A stretch of DNA of 64,000 nt from positions 4,021,001 through 4,085,000 of the forward strand of contig NC_080561.1 in the NCBI RefSeq assembly GCF_030253575.1. Reading direction: 5' to 3'. The notes beneath the pieces are model-generated. The model saw nothing but the letters and a program-made list of their open reading frames with translations. It searched no databases and was not told the DNA's origin. Position 1 is the stretch's first letter. Each line of letters starts with the position of its first letter. Made by a program: the position numbers and the translations under genes. Source of the stretch: Rhododendron vialii (taxonomy: Eukaryota; Streptophyta; Magnoliopsida; Ericales; Ericaceae). Of this stretch, positions 33,961-46,174 are shown in pieces.

Positions 33961-36900
33961 TTACAATTCATCATGTGAAATTCCATTCGATGAAGCAGAC
34001 TCGGGTTGATATTCAAGGAGGTACCTGGTAGCCAATGAAGCATGCAATGCGGCACCGTATGGAAGTACATCTTCATTTACCATGAAGTATGAGGAGTGAC
34101 CCGGTTGAAGCTGGCCTTGAGTCTCATTTTGCATTCCAACATAGTAGAAGTACCCTGGAACCACCTCTGCAAAAAACGAGAAGTCTTCTGACCCCATAAG
34201 CGGTTTCATTTTGATAATGCTATTTTCACCCAGCATATCCCTTGCAACGTTTCCAAAATACTGATGCAACTCTTCGCTATTAACAGTTACAGGGAAAAAG
34301 GGATCGTTGAAGTTTACAGTCGCATTGCACCTCTGCACAGCTGCTTGTTGTGTGATAACCTTTCATTCACATTAATTAAAATATTAAGAATAAATTAAAG
34401 AGTCCATGAACAACCAAGATTGCAATTTCTCAGTGCTCGAGTCCTCTGATTGTAGAGTATAAAGGGCATGTAAATCAGTGTTTTATAACAACTGTACCTC
34501 TTCAATCCGTTGTTTAAGTTCCATCAAACCTTCATTTGAAAATGCCCTGAAGGTTCCACCAATTGTAGCGGAATCAGGAATGACATTGAATGCGTTACCG
34601 CCTTGGAATTTTGCCACCGTCACCACCTGCAAAGATGAAGACTGACTAAATACAATGGTTGAAAACAGTTAAGATGTGTGATATGCGCCAGGAATTCATT
34701 TTTATTGTCTCTAGTGGATGCATAAAATCAAACTATCAAATTGTCGGTCCATTAGGCCAAATACCAAGTTATAAAGGAAAATGATAGAAACATATCCATT
34801 CAGTTTCTAATTTTTAATGAGGTGCTTGGATTCTACACCGAAAGTACTGAGATGATATTCGATATCTAAAGGAAAGACCAAACTTCAAGTAGAGGTATAA
34901 AGGCAAGGAAGTAACTACAAATGTTCTTTATTTCATGGGAATAATCCAACCTTTGTTGAGAAAAAATATTCCATTTTTTCTTATAAACACAAGAGGTCTC
35001 CAAAATGTGTCTGTTTTGTACACCAATATTTGGAAGTGGAAATCTTCTAGAACTTTGCACAAGAAGTTTCGAAAAAAAAGAGAGGTAATCGCTTTTCAAG
35101 GAGGAAGGTTGTTGCCTGTTGGGCAATGGCACTTTCTTGGTTCAGTTTGATTTAAGAGGTTCAACACAGAAGAAACCTTTCCTCTAACACACGTGTGGAG
35201 AGAGAGAGAGACCTGAGAATCCAAGGGATCAGCTTCACGTGAGACAATATGTTGCAAACTAACTATAACATTTGAAGCTGCTAAAATTGGGTCTATTGTG
35301 TGTTGGGGAAGTGCAGCATGTCCCCCTTTCCCACTTATTACAGCCTCAAAGAAACCACTCCCAGCCAAGATAGATCCAGACCCGCTCACAACCGTGCCAA
35401 TAGGAAATCGACTAGAGACATGCAACCCGAAGATGGCAGTCACATTCTCCAATATGCCAGCATCTGCCATTATCTTTGCTCCCCCACCTCCTTCCTCGGC
35501 TGGTTGGAAAACCAGAATTACCGTTCCCTATTCAACCCAACAAGAAAACAAGTCGTAAAATCTTTCTTATATTACATGCTTGCATATTTTGCAATTGTCC
35601 ATAGCAGCTAACAGATATAACAGAACATAAATCTCTAAGAAACATAATCGCTCATAGTTGTAATTTGCAGGTCAGAGAGAGAGAGAGAGAGAGAGAGAGA
35701 CTCTAATCGAGTCCACCGAGTGAAAGGGGGTATACAAGCTAAAGTTCACCTTGCACACCCTTTTCCAGTTGTTGAGGGCACAATTTTCGCCATTTAACAA
35801 GTTTTTCCCGTGATACCTATTATGGCATCCTATTGATAATCGGTCAAATAAGTTAGAAAACCTAAATAAATGATTATACATAATTGATATCAAACACAAT
35901 TCGTCAACTTTTTTTAAGAAAATAAGCTTGATAAGTAAGATTATAAGTGCTAGCAAACAGGGCCATAAAAAGTGGACTTTGCCATGAGATGATTGCGATG
36001 TAGCTAGAGATGGTCAGATGGGTAAAAAGGATGTTCCACTTCAGCAAAGTGTTCCTAAGCATGGTACAGGCTTACACTACCACTTTTATAAACCAAAAGG
36101 AGATTAAGTTGCCACTTCAGAAGCTAATCACAAAACCTGGAAATGAACTATTCATTTTCATCCAAAAACTTCTATTGGTGATAAAGACATTTCTCATCGT
36201 CAAACAGGAATATCAGTACTTACAGTTTATGCCTTGTTTGGATTCAAACTTGAAAAAAAAAATTCAATTCAAAAAATACTCATTACCCCTACTTTCAATC
36301 ATTTAGCTCTCCTCTCTTCAATCATTATTCTCATTTCTCTCTCTATCTCTCTCCGATCATTACCATATTTTCTCTCTCAACTCATTGTCTAAAAAATCAA
36401 ACCCAAAAATTTTCAAAAACTCATCCAAACAAGGCATTAATCTGCTCAATTGCTGTGTCCCTTCCAGACATCCAATTTGCATGTACAATTAAATATATCC
36501 ATTTCCAAATGATTTCCATTGATGCCAGAGCAAAGCAAACAAATATACCATTGTGGAAAGCATATTATCGTAAGATGCTACAACATGAAAAAAGCTTTAG
36601 ATGTGTCAAGAGGACATACTAATTCGTAATCAAATCACTGATGAGAAGTTAGAAATTTATAAACCTGAATATCATGACAATGCTCTTGTAGCAATTTTGC
36701 TGCACCAAGCAACATAGCGACATGGGCATCATGGCCGCAACCATGCATCTTTCCTTCAACTTTACTCTTATGCTCCCATTCTACGCTCTCCTGTAATCGT
36801 CAAAACCCCTTCTTATTTTTAACCAAACCATTCAAACCAGATTCACATAGGTATGAGTATCGATTGCTACTTTCCAACACCTAGAACAACTTGATGTCTC

Positions 36901-37789
36901 GATCGAAAACTTTGGCAATCATATATCTACATACTCAAAACAGCAAAGAATGATTTGCCTTCAATTAATCCCTACGGCCATGTTGGATGGCCAAACTAAT
37001 TACTCCATAGGATTGGTTGCTACTCCTACGTATTGATAGTATGATCGATTATCCAATAAAGATGTAATCTTTCCACCACTTATTGCATTCAAATGCCTAA
37101 AATAACCTCTCAGGAGATTCATAATCCAATCATATCGAATCCAGCCAATCAAACAGTACCCAAAAGCATTATCCCAAGGGGTGGTTTGGCCAAGTGGGCA
37201 TGAGAAAGCAACTAAAGGGCTTGCCCTGAAAAAGTTCAAACTCCAAAAAAGCCAAATATTCCAACCCTTAGGGCAATTGGAGGTTTGTCCAGCTGTTAAC
37301 TTCGAGGCCCCAAAATTAGTTGGGGTGCGCGCAAGCTACCCGTATAGCCGATTATCAAAACAAATTCAAACGGCTAAAACTTGGCATACACAAGCACACT
37401 TACACTGATATACGATCATAAGTAATACTAACCTGCATGGCCAAAGCATCCATATCTGCTCTTATGGCAACAAAAGGCGGTTTTCCAGTCCCAATGAATC
37501 CAACAAGGCCTGTAATAGCAATTGGGTATTTATAGGGGATGCCCATTTTGTCAAGTTCAGCTCTGATAAGCTTACTCGTTTCAAATTCCTCAAAACCAAG
37601 TTCTGGGTTCTCATGTATTTTCCTCCTTATGCCCACCATCCAGTCTGAAATCTCTGGCCTTTTGGCAAAATTAAGGAAATTTACTGGGATTTCTGCTAAC
37701 TCTTCTGGGGTCAAACTACAGTTTGAGAGAGTGGTTAGGAGTAACATGTATAGTGCGGAAATCAAAGGGACCCATTTGGAGAAACCCAT
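33961..37789 (-). CDS. IAA-amino acid hydrolase, ILR1-like (M20 amidohydrolase)
   Basis: Releases free auxin (or a related hormone) from amino acid conjugates in the ER. Five exons: 37433-37789, 36665-36790, 35213-35527, 34498-34626 and 33961-34359, all consistent with GT/AG and phase 0. They encode 441 residues, the usual family length. Residues 1 to about 24 form a signal peptide and the C terminus is HDEL, an ER-retention signal. M20 metallopeptidase features: [12 protein letters not shown] (about 108-119); [12 protein letters not shown] with the metal-ligand cysteine near 137 and histidine near 139; the QPAEEG catalytic glutamates near 172; GKGGHAA and PQHTIDP in the dimerisation domain; and [11 protein letters not shown]. 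Intron 2 carries a Tourist-like MITE and intron 1 a SINE. Which ILR1/ILL subclass it belongs to, and its substrate preference, cannot be decided by eye. Confidence 0.95.
35674..35700. repeat. (GA)n microsatellite in hydrolase intron 2
   Basis: About 27 bp. Confidence 0.9.
36230..36436. mobile_element. Tourist-like (PIF/Harbinger) MITE in hydrolase intron 2
   Basis: Inverted ends TGCCTTGTTTGGATTC and ATCCAAACAAGGCA are flanked by TTA on both sides (36227-36229, 36437-36439). A TTA duplication with a CCTTGTTTGG-type terminus is diagnostic of Tourist elements. The interior is CT-rich. A relative without a clear TTA lies at 39349-39481. Confidence 0.8.
37190..37365 (+). mobile_element. tRNA-derived SINE in hydrolase intron 1
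   Basis: Box A TTTGGCCAAGTGGGCATGAG and box B-like AAAAAGTTCAAACTCC, ending GCGCGCAAGCTACCCG then ATTATCAAAAC. It is inserted antisense to the host gene. Confidence 0.65.
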
Positions 37790-37974
37790 TAACTTCCTGC
37801 AAATTGATATAGTGAGAATGGATTGAAGTTGAGGTATTTGAGATGTTTGAGGAAATGGGTCAATGCGAGGAATTAATTTTGTCTTGTGGCGTCTGGGTTG
37901 TAACCGGGAGTTTGAGAAGACAAAGGAGACGGATAAATGACACCATTGCCCACACGGAGAATGCAATGTATCAA

Positions 37975-38040
37975 GTCCGGTTTTGTTTTCTGATCATTAA
38001 AAAAGTCCGGTTTTGTTTTCTGATCATTAAAAAAGTCCTG
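37975..38040. repeat. 30-bp tandem repeat, 2+ copies
   Basis: AAGTCCGGTTTTGTTTTCTG plus ATCATTAAAA is repeated directly, with a third degenerate start. It lies about 190 bp upstream of the hydrolase start. Confidence 0.9.
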
Positions 38041-38179
38041 TTTCGTTCACACGCTTCAAAGGTAACCCGACAAGACGTTGCTTTCAAACCAACCGCAAAT
38101 GAATAAATTCTCTCTGAATAGGAGTATCTTTTTGGGAAAATGGAAACGTATATTCAAGAGATATTTGCCTGCAGTCATT

Positions 38180-38450
38180 TTGATTTATCTTTATTGAAAA
38201 AAAACGCATTTAATAGTTTTGCCTCAAATTTTTGTGAATTACTGACGCGTTTTGACAAAAAGAATTGAAAAAGTAAAACATTATTATTGAAATTTCAAAA
38301 AAATTCAAAATTCGATCATAATTTTTTACTTTTTCAATTCTTCTCGTCAAAAAATCATTAATCTACAAAAAATTGACGCAAAATTAATAAATGAGAAAAA
38401 AAAATTTAATAAAGACAAACTAATAAGTCAAAGTGACTTATTGGTCCAAA
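38180..38450. mobile_element. Foldback element, AT-rich
   Basis: Left arm TTTTGCCTCAAATTTTTGTG and AGAATTGAAAAAGTAAAA pairs with a right arm of the same sequence in reverse complement (TTACTTTTTCAATTCTTCTC, then TTGACGCAAAATTAATAAAT). It is the same family as 40740-41128. Confidence 0.6.
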
Positions 38451-39003
38451 ACCACCCTCATAATCAAAAAGTACAAAAGACTCCAAAGGTTGGAGCAATA
38501 ACAATGAGATCAGTGGCGGAGTCAAGATTTTAACCTGGGGGGGAGCGGCTTAGACACTTAGTAGACATATATTTTTTCATTGGAGTATATACCTATTATA
38601 TCATAAGGTTTTTGTTTTCCAATTCATTACATTTGTACATTAAAATGATTTTTTAGGCTAGCTGCATCAACTATCACGTTCTTATTTTTTTATTTATGAA
38701 AGAAATTGACAAATGAGAATATAAAATAATTGATTTTTTATCGAATCGAACAAAAATTATTGGGATTATAAGTAGCTATGAATAATTATCAATAACATTC
38801 AAAATCAAGTATATACAAAATAAAAATTTTAAAACTCGAACACTCAGGGAGTTGGGGTCGGGGCCCCTCCAGCCTCAACATAGCTCCGCCCCTGAATGAG
38901 ACAACAAAAAACGACAAAATAAAAATTCCCTCAAACTAAAAACCGCAACGTTGGGGCCATTGATCTGGTCATGAATGTAGCTGGCGAAAGGTGAGAAATT
39001 ATA

Positions 39004-39245
39004 TCAGGCTCCGTTCCGCAACGCAAAAAAAAGCTCTTATTTTTTAAGAAGGCAATTTCAAGCTAAAAAATTATAGATTTATTGAAATCTAAAAATATGC
39101 AATATGGATCTTATTTGAAAGATCTTATCGAGATCTTTTATACAATGCAAAAAATATTGAAAATTTATTTTTCATTTACATTATTTGTTTAGTTTGAAAA
39201 TGTGAAATAAGCTACTTATTTTTTAAGAAGGTTTTTAGAACGGGT
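39004..39245. mobile_element. AT-rich MITE-like repeat with GGCTCCGTTCC end
   Basis: It starts GGCTCCGTTCCGCAACGC and ends near TTAGAACGGGTCAC. A relative at about 57684-57915 starts GGCTCCGTTCCGC and ends GTGGAACGGC. Both contain a GAGATC(T)-type centre. No target duplication was confirmed. 38451-39003 holds no gene. Confidence 0.45.
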
Positions 39246-39348
39246 CACTAAAGCTCAGAGCCCCCTTTTTTCTGAATATTAGAGCTGATATTGATATTTT
39301 CCAAAATACAAAAAATTTGAACTTTTTGTAATTGAAACATAAGCATCT

Positions 39349-39481
39349 TGTTTGGTTCAACTCTCATCTCATTTCATTTTTCTCTCTACACGTTTCTCAA
39401 TACTTTTTTTTCTCTATCTCTCTCCACTCAGTACCACTCATTACATCAAAAATAACTTTCAAAAATTTGAATCAAACAAGG
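39349..39481. mobile_element. Tourist-like MITE relic
   Basis: TCTTGTTTGGTTCAA and TTGAATCAAACAAGG are inverted around a CT-rich core, as in 36230-36436. Confidence 0.5.
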
Positions 39482-39703
39482 TGAACTCACGTATTTTAAT
39501 GTTCCGAAAAGAGACGTTATTGACAGTTGAACTCTCAACATGAACCAAGTATTTAACTATTTTTAGTTTTTTACTACTTGAGCTAAATTTTAGGTTCTAA
39601 TTTTGATTATATTTTGGAAACAAGTTTCTTTTACTCTCTCTCTCTCCTCCACTCTGGTCAGTGCGAAGAATATTGCAATCATCAGTCTTTCTCTCTTTCT
39701 AGT

Positions 39704-40206
39704 AGGGCGAAATCGGTTTGGTTTGGTCGGTTTTTTCCCAATTTTAGCACCGAACCAAATCATTCGGGTTTTTTTTTTTCCAAACCGACACCGACCAATT
39801 TGGTTAAAAAACCGATCGATTCGGTTTAGTTTCGTTCGGTTTGATCAGTTTTAGTCGGTTTCCAAATGATGGGCCAGTCACTGTTTTTTTCAACCCAATA
39901 AGCAAGAATAATAATGAGTTACATAAAAAAGCCCAAACACATGATTTTTTCCATCACAGTCCACATGACCGTCCAAAACCCATTATGCAATTAAATAAGT
40001 CCAAGTTACAACTTTAGCCCATAATCACACATTCAACCATTATTTTCGGTTCGGTTCGGTTTTGTTGGGTTGGTATTTTTATAAAACCGAACCAACTTAA
40101 AATTTTTTCAAAAAATCAAAAGTGAACCGACTTAAAACAAAAACCGACCGAATTAAGCAAAATTCATTCTGTTTGGTCGGTTTTTCAGTTAAAATTTTCA
40201 TCCCTA
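39704..40206. mobile_element. Mutator-like element, CGGTTTGGT-rich
   Basis: Ends AGGGCGAAATCGG and TTTTCATCCCTA are inverted and imperfect. The flanks CTTTCTAGT (39695-39703) and CTTCCTGGT (40207-40215) match at 7 of 9 positions, both differences being transitions. The interior repeats GGTCGGTTT/AAACCGACC in both orientations. It resembles 9466-10119 in design (AGGG ends, 9-10-bp duplication, short-word interior) but not in sequence. Confidence 0.6.
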
Positions 40207-40215
40207 CTTCCTGGT

Positions 40216-40739
40216 TTTCTCTCTAACTACTCTCCAGATGAGTTTCCCATAAAAAGCCAGTTTACATAGACAGGTTGTTTTTGTTATTTGGACTTTACCG
40301 TTTAGTCCATTTTAACAATATATATGGGAAACTCGAGCCGTCCAACCACAGCTGCTCTTGTCAACAATTTCTAGTCAGCCGGTGTTTTCGCTAACCGTCC
40401 ATTGTTCGGATGAAAATTCAAGTCGTTCATTGTCGAGATGGACGGCCGGATGGATTGCACTACACGTGTAGTGCAGGGGATGCACTACAGCACCTCCGGG
40501 TCTAAGAAGTTGTTGATTAGTGTGAACAACATAGCAAAATGCAATAACTTGTAGTCCAAAATTTTTAATGGAAACGCCCCCTCATTTATATCTTCTTATA
40601 GTTCAATTTCTATTTATGTCTCCCACTTAAAGTTCCTCCATCGAACTCACCTTCTTGTTGATAATTTTGGGCTACGGACTCTAACCATTGCAATAAAACA
40701 TACTCCTACTAGTATAATGTCAGGATTAGGAGTATGTTA
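40216..40739. other. Spacer, nothing recognised
   Basis: Contains short self-complementary words around CACTACACGTGTAGTGC (near 40458), a small palindrome. No gene. Confidence 0.4.
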
Positions 40740-41128
40740 AGGGTTGGTTTGGATTAATAAGTCTGGTGACTTCTCTCTCTTTTTTTTATTCAATTTTTTT
40801 TTTGTATTTATTTGTTTTACGTTAAATTTTTGTGATTTTTGATTTGTCTCGTAGAGAGGAATCAGAAAAGTAAAAAAATTTGATCGAAACGCAGAATTTT
40901 TTTCTAAAGACAAGAATAAGTAAAAAAAAAACTGTCTTATTGACTTATTTTTGCCTTTATTCAAAAAATTATGAATTTCAATCATTTTTTTTTTACTTTT
41001 TCGATTCCTCTTGACGAGACGAATCAATAAGTCACAAAAATTTGACGCAAAACTAACAAATGCGAAAAAAATATAAATAAAGACAAAAAAATAAGTATTC
41101 TACTTTTAAATCCAAATCAGCCCAATTG
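40740..41128. mobile_element. Foldback element, about 390 bp
   Basis: Inverted ends GGGTTGGTTTGGATT and AATCCAAATCAGCCC. Long inner arms share AAATTTTTGTGA, GTCTCGT and AGAGGAATC. It is the family of 38180-38450. No convincing target duplication. Confidence 0.65.
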
Positions 41129-41375
41129 CAAACGATTCAGCTTCTTAATAGTCCAATTGCAAAAAAGTTGATGCATTCAATTTCCGCCGTTGATCTCAAC
41201 CAGTACTGTTCTAGGTTTGCAGAAAATATCGTACAGTATATGACCTTAGACAAGTTGAGATTGCGCGATTTGGGACTGCAGGCAAGTTGAATTAATTTGT
41301 TTAAAGTGAAATTTTGTGAACCCAAAAAAAGGAGTATAATTATTAATTACATAGTAGAACGGAATTGGGGAGGGT

Positions 41376-41565
41376 AGTATGCATAGTACCGTATTGCGCA
41401 CCTCTAAGTCGTCGGATTGTGCATTCGATGACTTGAATCTCATCTCGACAATGAACTAATCTCGATCGTTGATTGTTAAGATGAGATCCGAATCGTTAAA
41501 TTATGTCAGATACTCAAATGCATAATCTGACGATTCGAAGGAGCGCAGCAGTACAATGCTACGCA
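41376..41565. mobile_element. Foldback MITE upstream of VPS32
   Basis: Left arm GTAGTATGCATAGTACC, TCGTCGGATTGTGCATT and ATCTCATCTCGACAATGAAC pairs with a right arm in reverse complement (AGTACAATGCTAC, GCATAATCTGACGATTCGAA). No target duplication seen. Confidence 0.6.
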
Positions 41566-41665
41566 ACTCACACACGATGTCCATTAGAACGTATCCATTC
41601 GGCAAAAGAAAAGGCCAACGTCCACCCGACCCCTCTCCCTCATCAACACGCCTAAGAAAAAAACC

Positions 41666-41666
41666 A

Positions 41667-41709
<43 letters not shown>
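41666..41709 (+). repeat. (CT)n(CA)n compound microsatellite upstream of VPS32
   Basis: CT 41666-41686 then CA 41687-41709, in the probable 5' UTR or proximal promoter. MND1 has the same CT-CA pair on its coding strand. Confidence 0.9.
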
Positions 41710-41952
41710 TGCTTTTTCTTGATTGTTTCCTCAAACTCGTCAACAGGGAAAACCCAATTCCGATTTTACTTGGTCTTCCATATCTTCAACTTGGAAGCCC
41801 TATCTTCAATTACACGGGTACGTCCATAACCTGTTGTATTTGTTGGAAACTGAAAAAAAATGGGATCTTTTTTTATGAATTTAGGTTGCTATTGATTGAT
41901 CTTTTTGTTCAGAAGATCGCTAGAGCTTGGTTTTGCGATTCGAATCGACAAC

Positions 41953-44900
41953 ATGTTTAGTCGGATTTTCGGCAAGCCCAAGCAAGAGACCAATGCTCTT
42001 ACCACGTTAGACAAGTTAAATGAGGTATGATTTGCCTAACCCTTAAAACCCATAAATTGGAAAGAAAAAAAATATTGTACTTTTCTTTTCTTATTTGATC
42101 AAGAATTCTACGGACACCGATGAAAGCTCTCGAAATGGTTTTTATTTGATACTGTATGAGCTTATGATCGATTTTATGTGGTGTTCCATCATTTTGATGC
42201 GTTTGTTTTCTTGGTGATCTGATTGGATGTATGTATCTGGTTGGAGCTTACGATTAGTGCTAATGGATTACAATCGTATGATTGATTTTTCCGTATTATT
42301 GTTTTTTGGTTTAATGTGTCAAACGATTCCTAGTTTTAGAATGGAATACGAATTGTTAGTTTGAGAGGTTATTCTTTATATGATTTTTGATGGGTTCGGG
42401 TCGCAATGGTTTATACTCTCTTCAAATTGCATTTAGCTGCATAATACCCTCTGTTGCATTTCTCCTTAATTCTTCTTGTGGGTTTGGCATCAAATTTCAG
42501 TTCTGATCACAATCTTAGTTTGACCTTTACCACCAATTTATCCATTAAGGAAAGCACACTTAGTGCCCGGGCAGTGGTCGGCCTGGGGGCAATCAGATGT
42601 CCAAATCAGCCACCATCCTCTAGATGACATGGTTTTTGATGGGTTTGGCCCATTGTTTTATGCTTTATACCCTCTTCAAATTGCATTTAGCAGCATAATA
42701 CCATCTGTTGCATTTCTCCTTAATTCTTTGTGTGGGTTTGGTATCAAATTTCAGTTTAGATCACAATCTTAGTTTGACCTTTACCACCACGTATCCATTA
42801 AGGAAAGCACCATTAGTGCCCTAGCCAGTGGTTGGCCTGGGGCAATCAGACCTTCAAATCAGCCACCATTCTCTAGACAATATGTATATAGAGGTAGTAT
42901 AATGTCTAATTGCTTACCCAAACGTAGGGGATGTGGAATTTAAAGAGGTAGGTGTCTATCGTTTGGTAAATGATTCGAGATCCTTCTGAGGATATGGTAG
43001 GGATTCTAGGGAATAGTTCCACAATGGGTGGATAACTCACGTTTATAGTGACTTATAAGTTATCATATAGGAGTGTGACCACCTCTAGTGCATCTACTTC
43101 CCTTTCCATGCTACATGGCACTAAATAGCACAATGTTAACTATTGTGGGCTCGAGGTTGCTTTACCCTCCACAACTATCATCTCTTCACTTTTTTTGTTG
43201 GATTTTATGTCAAATACTCGCAAGGTGATCATCTTAATTGTGATTAATTTCGTACCGCTCTGGAGGAAGAAAATAGATGTTTGGCTGTCTGTATGGGTAC
43301 TGTATCAAACGTTACTTCTATGTAATGTACCCTTCTTCTGCTAATCGAAGAGGTTCTGTGTGTGTGGTGTTTGTTTGGGGGGTTGTTCTAATTTTTTTTT
43401 GCTATTTATACCTGTAAACATGACACTCTGAAGTCTGCGCTGTGTTACTTTTATTGCAGTGCTCGTATTGGCTCAATGCCCTTAACTTCTTTAGTTTTTA
43501 TTGTGGTATAGACACTTGAAATGCTTGAGAAAAAGGAGAAAGTGCTCCTGAAGAAGGCTGCTGGAGAAGTTGAAAAGGCCAAGGAATTTACCAGAGCAAA
43601 GAACAAGAGGGGTACGGTTTTGAATATCTTGCATTTTCTTTTGAGAGGACCATTATCTCAGTATACTCAAGTAATCAACACCAAGTATTCTTAGATACCA
43701 TATGCAAATATAGTAGCTTTGGTTTTTCATCATTCTGTTTTTTCGAAAAGCAGTTCAACTTCTCAGTATTTTGTATTCCATGTATTTGGCCTACATCGAT
43801 GTAACGAATTACTTGTGACCTACTGTTTGACAGTGAAGAGTAACAATGGAAGAACATCAATCGAGAACTTCTCTTTCTTTTTTTCCTTGTATTTGAAAGC
43901 TAAATTCCTGGGGGTCTTGCCCTTGTGTTTCCCTTGGCCTCGAGCTTTGCTTTCGAAGTTCCGCCATCTTTCTTTATGGACTTAAAGTTCAACTTTTGCT
44001 TTTAAGATTATATTCTGTTGCTCATGCTCACTGATTTGTTTGATATAACTATTTCAATTTGCTAACATAGGGGAATCTAATTTGCAGATGAACTTCTAGT
44101 ACTTGATTTTGTTGTACTTTAGACTGTTGTTAAGTGTTCCACTTTTTCCATGTTGGTCTTCTTAGATCTTTGGTTGCTCAGTATAAGTTCCATACCTTTA
44201 GGAAGAAGCATGGACTACTTTTTGGTTTGAACCTGAAACCTCATTTCCATAATGCAGCGGCCATACAATGTTTGAAGAGGAAGAGGCTTTACGAACAACA
44301 AATTGAGCAGCTAGGAAATTTCCAATTACGTATCCACGACCAGGTGAGCTTAGGTTATATAGCCCTTGTGGTGCACAGTGTTTGAGAATTGTTAGAATTC
44401 CATTCAAATGATGATTTGCTAAATCATACATTATGGGTGGATTGTGCAGATGATAATGTTAGAAGGTGCAAAAGCTACAACAGAGACTGTGGATGCTCTG
44501 AGAACTGGAGCAGCTGCAATGAAGGCCATGCAAAAAGCGACGTAAGTTTTTAGTTCTTGGGCTTTATTTAGCATATCGTTTAAGTTCTGAACTGCTTTTT
44601 GGGGTCATGGAGCAATTTGACTTCAATTTTTGGGTTCTCAACTTACTAACTCCCCTCTAATCATTTGGTTAGTGCCCTAGCCAGTGGTCGGCCTGGGGGC
44701 AATCAGACCAAGAACACATTCTCCCACATGGCTTTGGGTAGGATTGGTACTTGGTATAAGGGAACCCCAGCCTGCCCACTCTGGTAGCTTTCGTTTTACA
44801 AGAGTATTTAAGGCAACCTGATTGTTATGGTTAGAGCACTTCAACCATTGTAAGGGGTGCTGGATAATTAAAGTTTTAAGAGTCTTTCGCTCTGGCTGTT

Positions 44901-46174
44901 GTTACTCTTTCCTTGAAATAGTAAAGTAAGCTACGTGAAACACTGTCCTATCTTTGATGGAATGCTCGACGAAGAGTGGAAGTTAGAGAAAGCTGCAAGC
45001 GTATATACCGCATGGAAGGTTCTCATGAGAAAGGGTAGACTTGTGGAATCCTGTCTCAAAGGGAACTACTAGTTATTCCATAGTGATTAGCTTTCGTGGC
45101 CAGACCAGTTTAAGCAGGCTTGACTGACCCTTTGCCATCTACAACTCAAGCATCTCTTCTTTTCTTTTCTTTTTTTGCCGTTCAAAAAAAATAGAGATGC
45201 TTGAGTTGTAGTTGGCAAAGTGATCCCCCTTTTTTTGGTTGATAAGTATGAAAGCAGGACCTGCTCACTAGTTTAAGTCATGTTAACCAAGTTACTGTTT
45301 CCTTTTCGAAAGGCAACATGTCCTATATATATTAGAACTTTAAGGAGTAAGTGTTACTCGTATGACACTCGGACGGATTCTTGGCCATTAAAATTTGCAC
45401 GTAAATCCAACATGTATTGGCTCGATAAAATTATAGTGATAGAGGAACAAGGGTTCCTTGTGCCTTTGGGCGGTCGTACCCTTTCATGCCCGTTCCCCAC
45501 CCCAATCGTTGCAATCCCTATTTGGTTTAGTCTTATTGTGATCTCCTTGCTATTGAGGATAGGGAGTTTCAATAAAAATAGTAAATCCGGCCTTGTATCT
45601 CGATCGCAACATCCTCTTGATTTATCTTGCTGCATTTTATCCTAACATCTAAACGTGTAACCATTGAAAATGCTTCTCCTGTAGAGTTTACATTTATAGT
45701 TTGAATTTGTCTCTTACTATACAGCAACATTGATGATGTGGACAAGACAATGGATGAAATAAATGAGCAGACTGAGAACATGAAACAGATCCAAGAAGCA
45801 TTGGCTACACCAATTGGCTCAGCAGCCGATTTTGACGAGGTATCTTTCTATTTGTATCATTTGGTTCCTTCGAAGCTCTACTTGTAAGCATGGAATTTAA
45901 TTTATATTTTGGTTCTCCGTGTTTTATTAACAAAAACTGAGTAGTTATTCAAATTAACTAAACACCTTGGCCAATGTAGGATGAGTTGGAAGCAGAGCTT
46001 GAAGAATTGGAAAGTGCTGAGTTGGAGGAACAACTTCTTCAACCCGCCACAACCGCCCCTGCAGCACCAGTGCAAGTGCCAGGTGGAAGGCTACCAGCTC
46101 GTGCTGCTCCTCAAAAGCAGCGTACAGCCGAGGAGGATGAGCTTGCAGCATTACAGGCAGAAATGGCACTTTGA
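41953..46174 (+). CDS. VPS32: ESCRT-III subunit VPS32/SNF7 (CHMP4-type)
   Basis: Polymerises on endosomes to drive inward budding and scission for multivesicular body sorting. Six exons: 41953-42024, 43512-43611, 44258-44343, 44450-44541, 45725-45839 and 45980-46174. All have GT/AG borders and join in frame to 219 residues, the length of Arabidopsis VPS32 proteins. Landmarks: basic N terminus MFSRIFGKPKQ; core helices with KKEKVLLKKAAGEVEKAKEF, AAIQCLKRKRLYEQQIEQL and MLEGAKATTETVDALRTGA; VDKTMDEINEQTENMKQIQ; then the acidic C terminus DELEAELEELESAELEEQLL followed by a Pro/Ala linker and EEDELAALQAEMAL. The last helices are where ESCRT-III partners (VPS4, ALIX) bind in the family. Intron 1 is 1.5 kb and contains a tandem duplication. 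A 5' UTR intron ending near 41914 is possible. Confidence 0.96.
42382..42885 (+). repeat. Tandem duplication in VPS32 intron 1, about 249-bp period
   Basis: Both copies run from TTTTGATGGGTT through TTCAAATTGCATTTAGC, CTGTTGCATTTCTCCTTAAT and TAGTTTGACCTTTACCACCA to GGCAATCAGA. Each also has the phrase CAGTGGT(C/T)GGCCTGGGG, and that segment occurs a third time in intron 4 (44671-44707). Confidence 0.85.
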
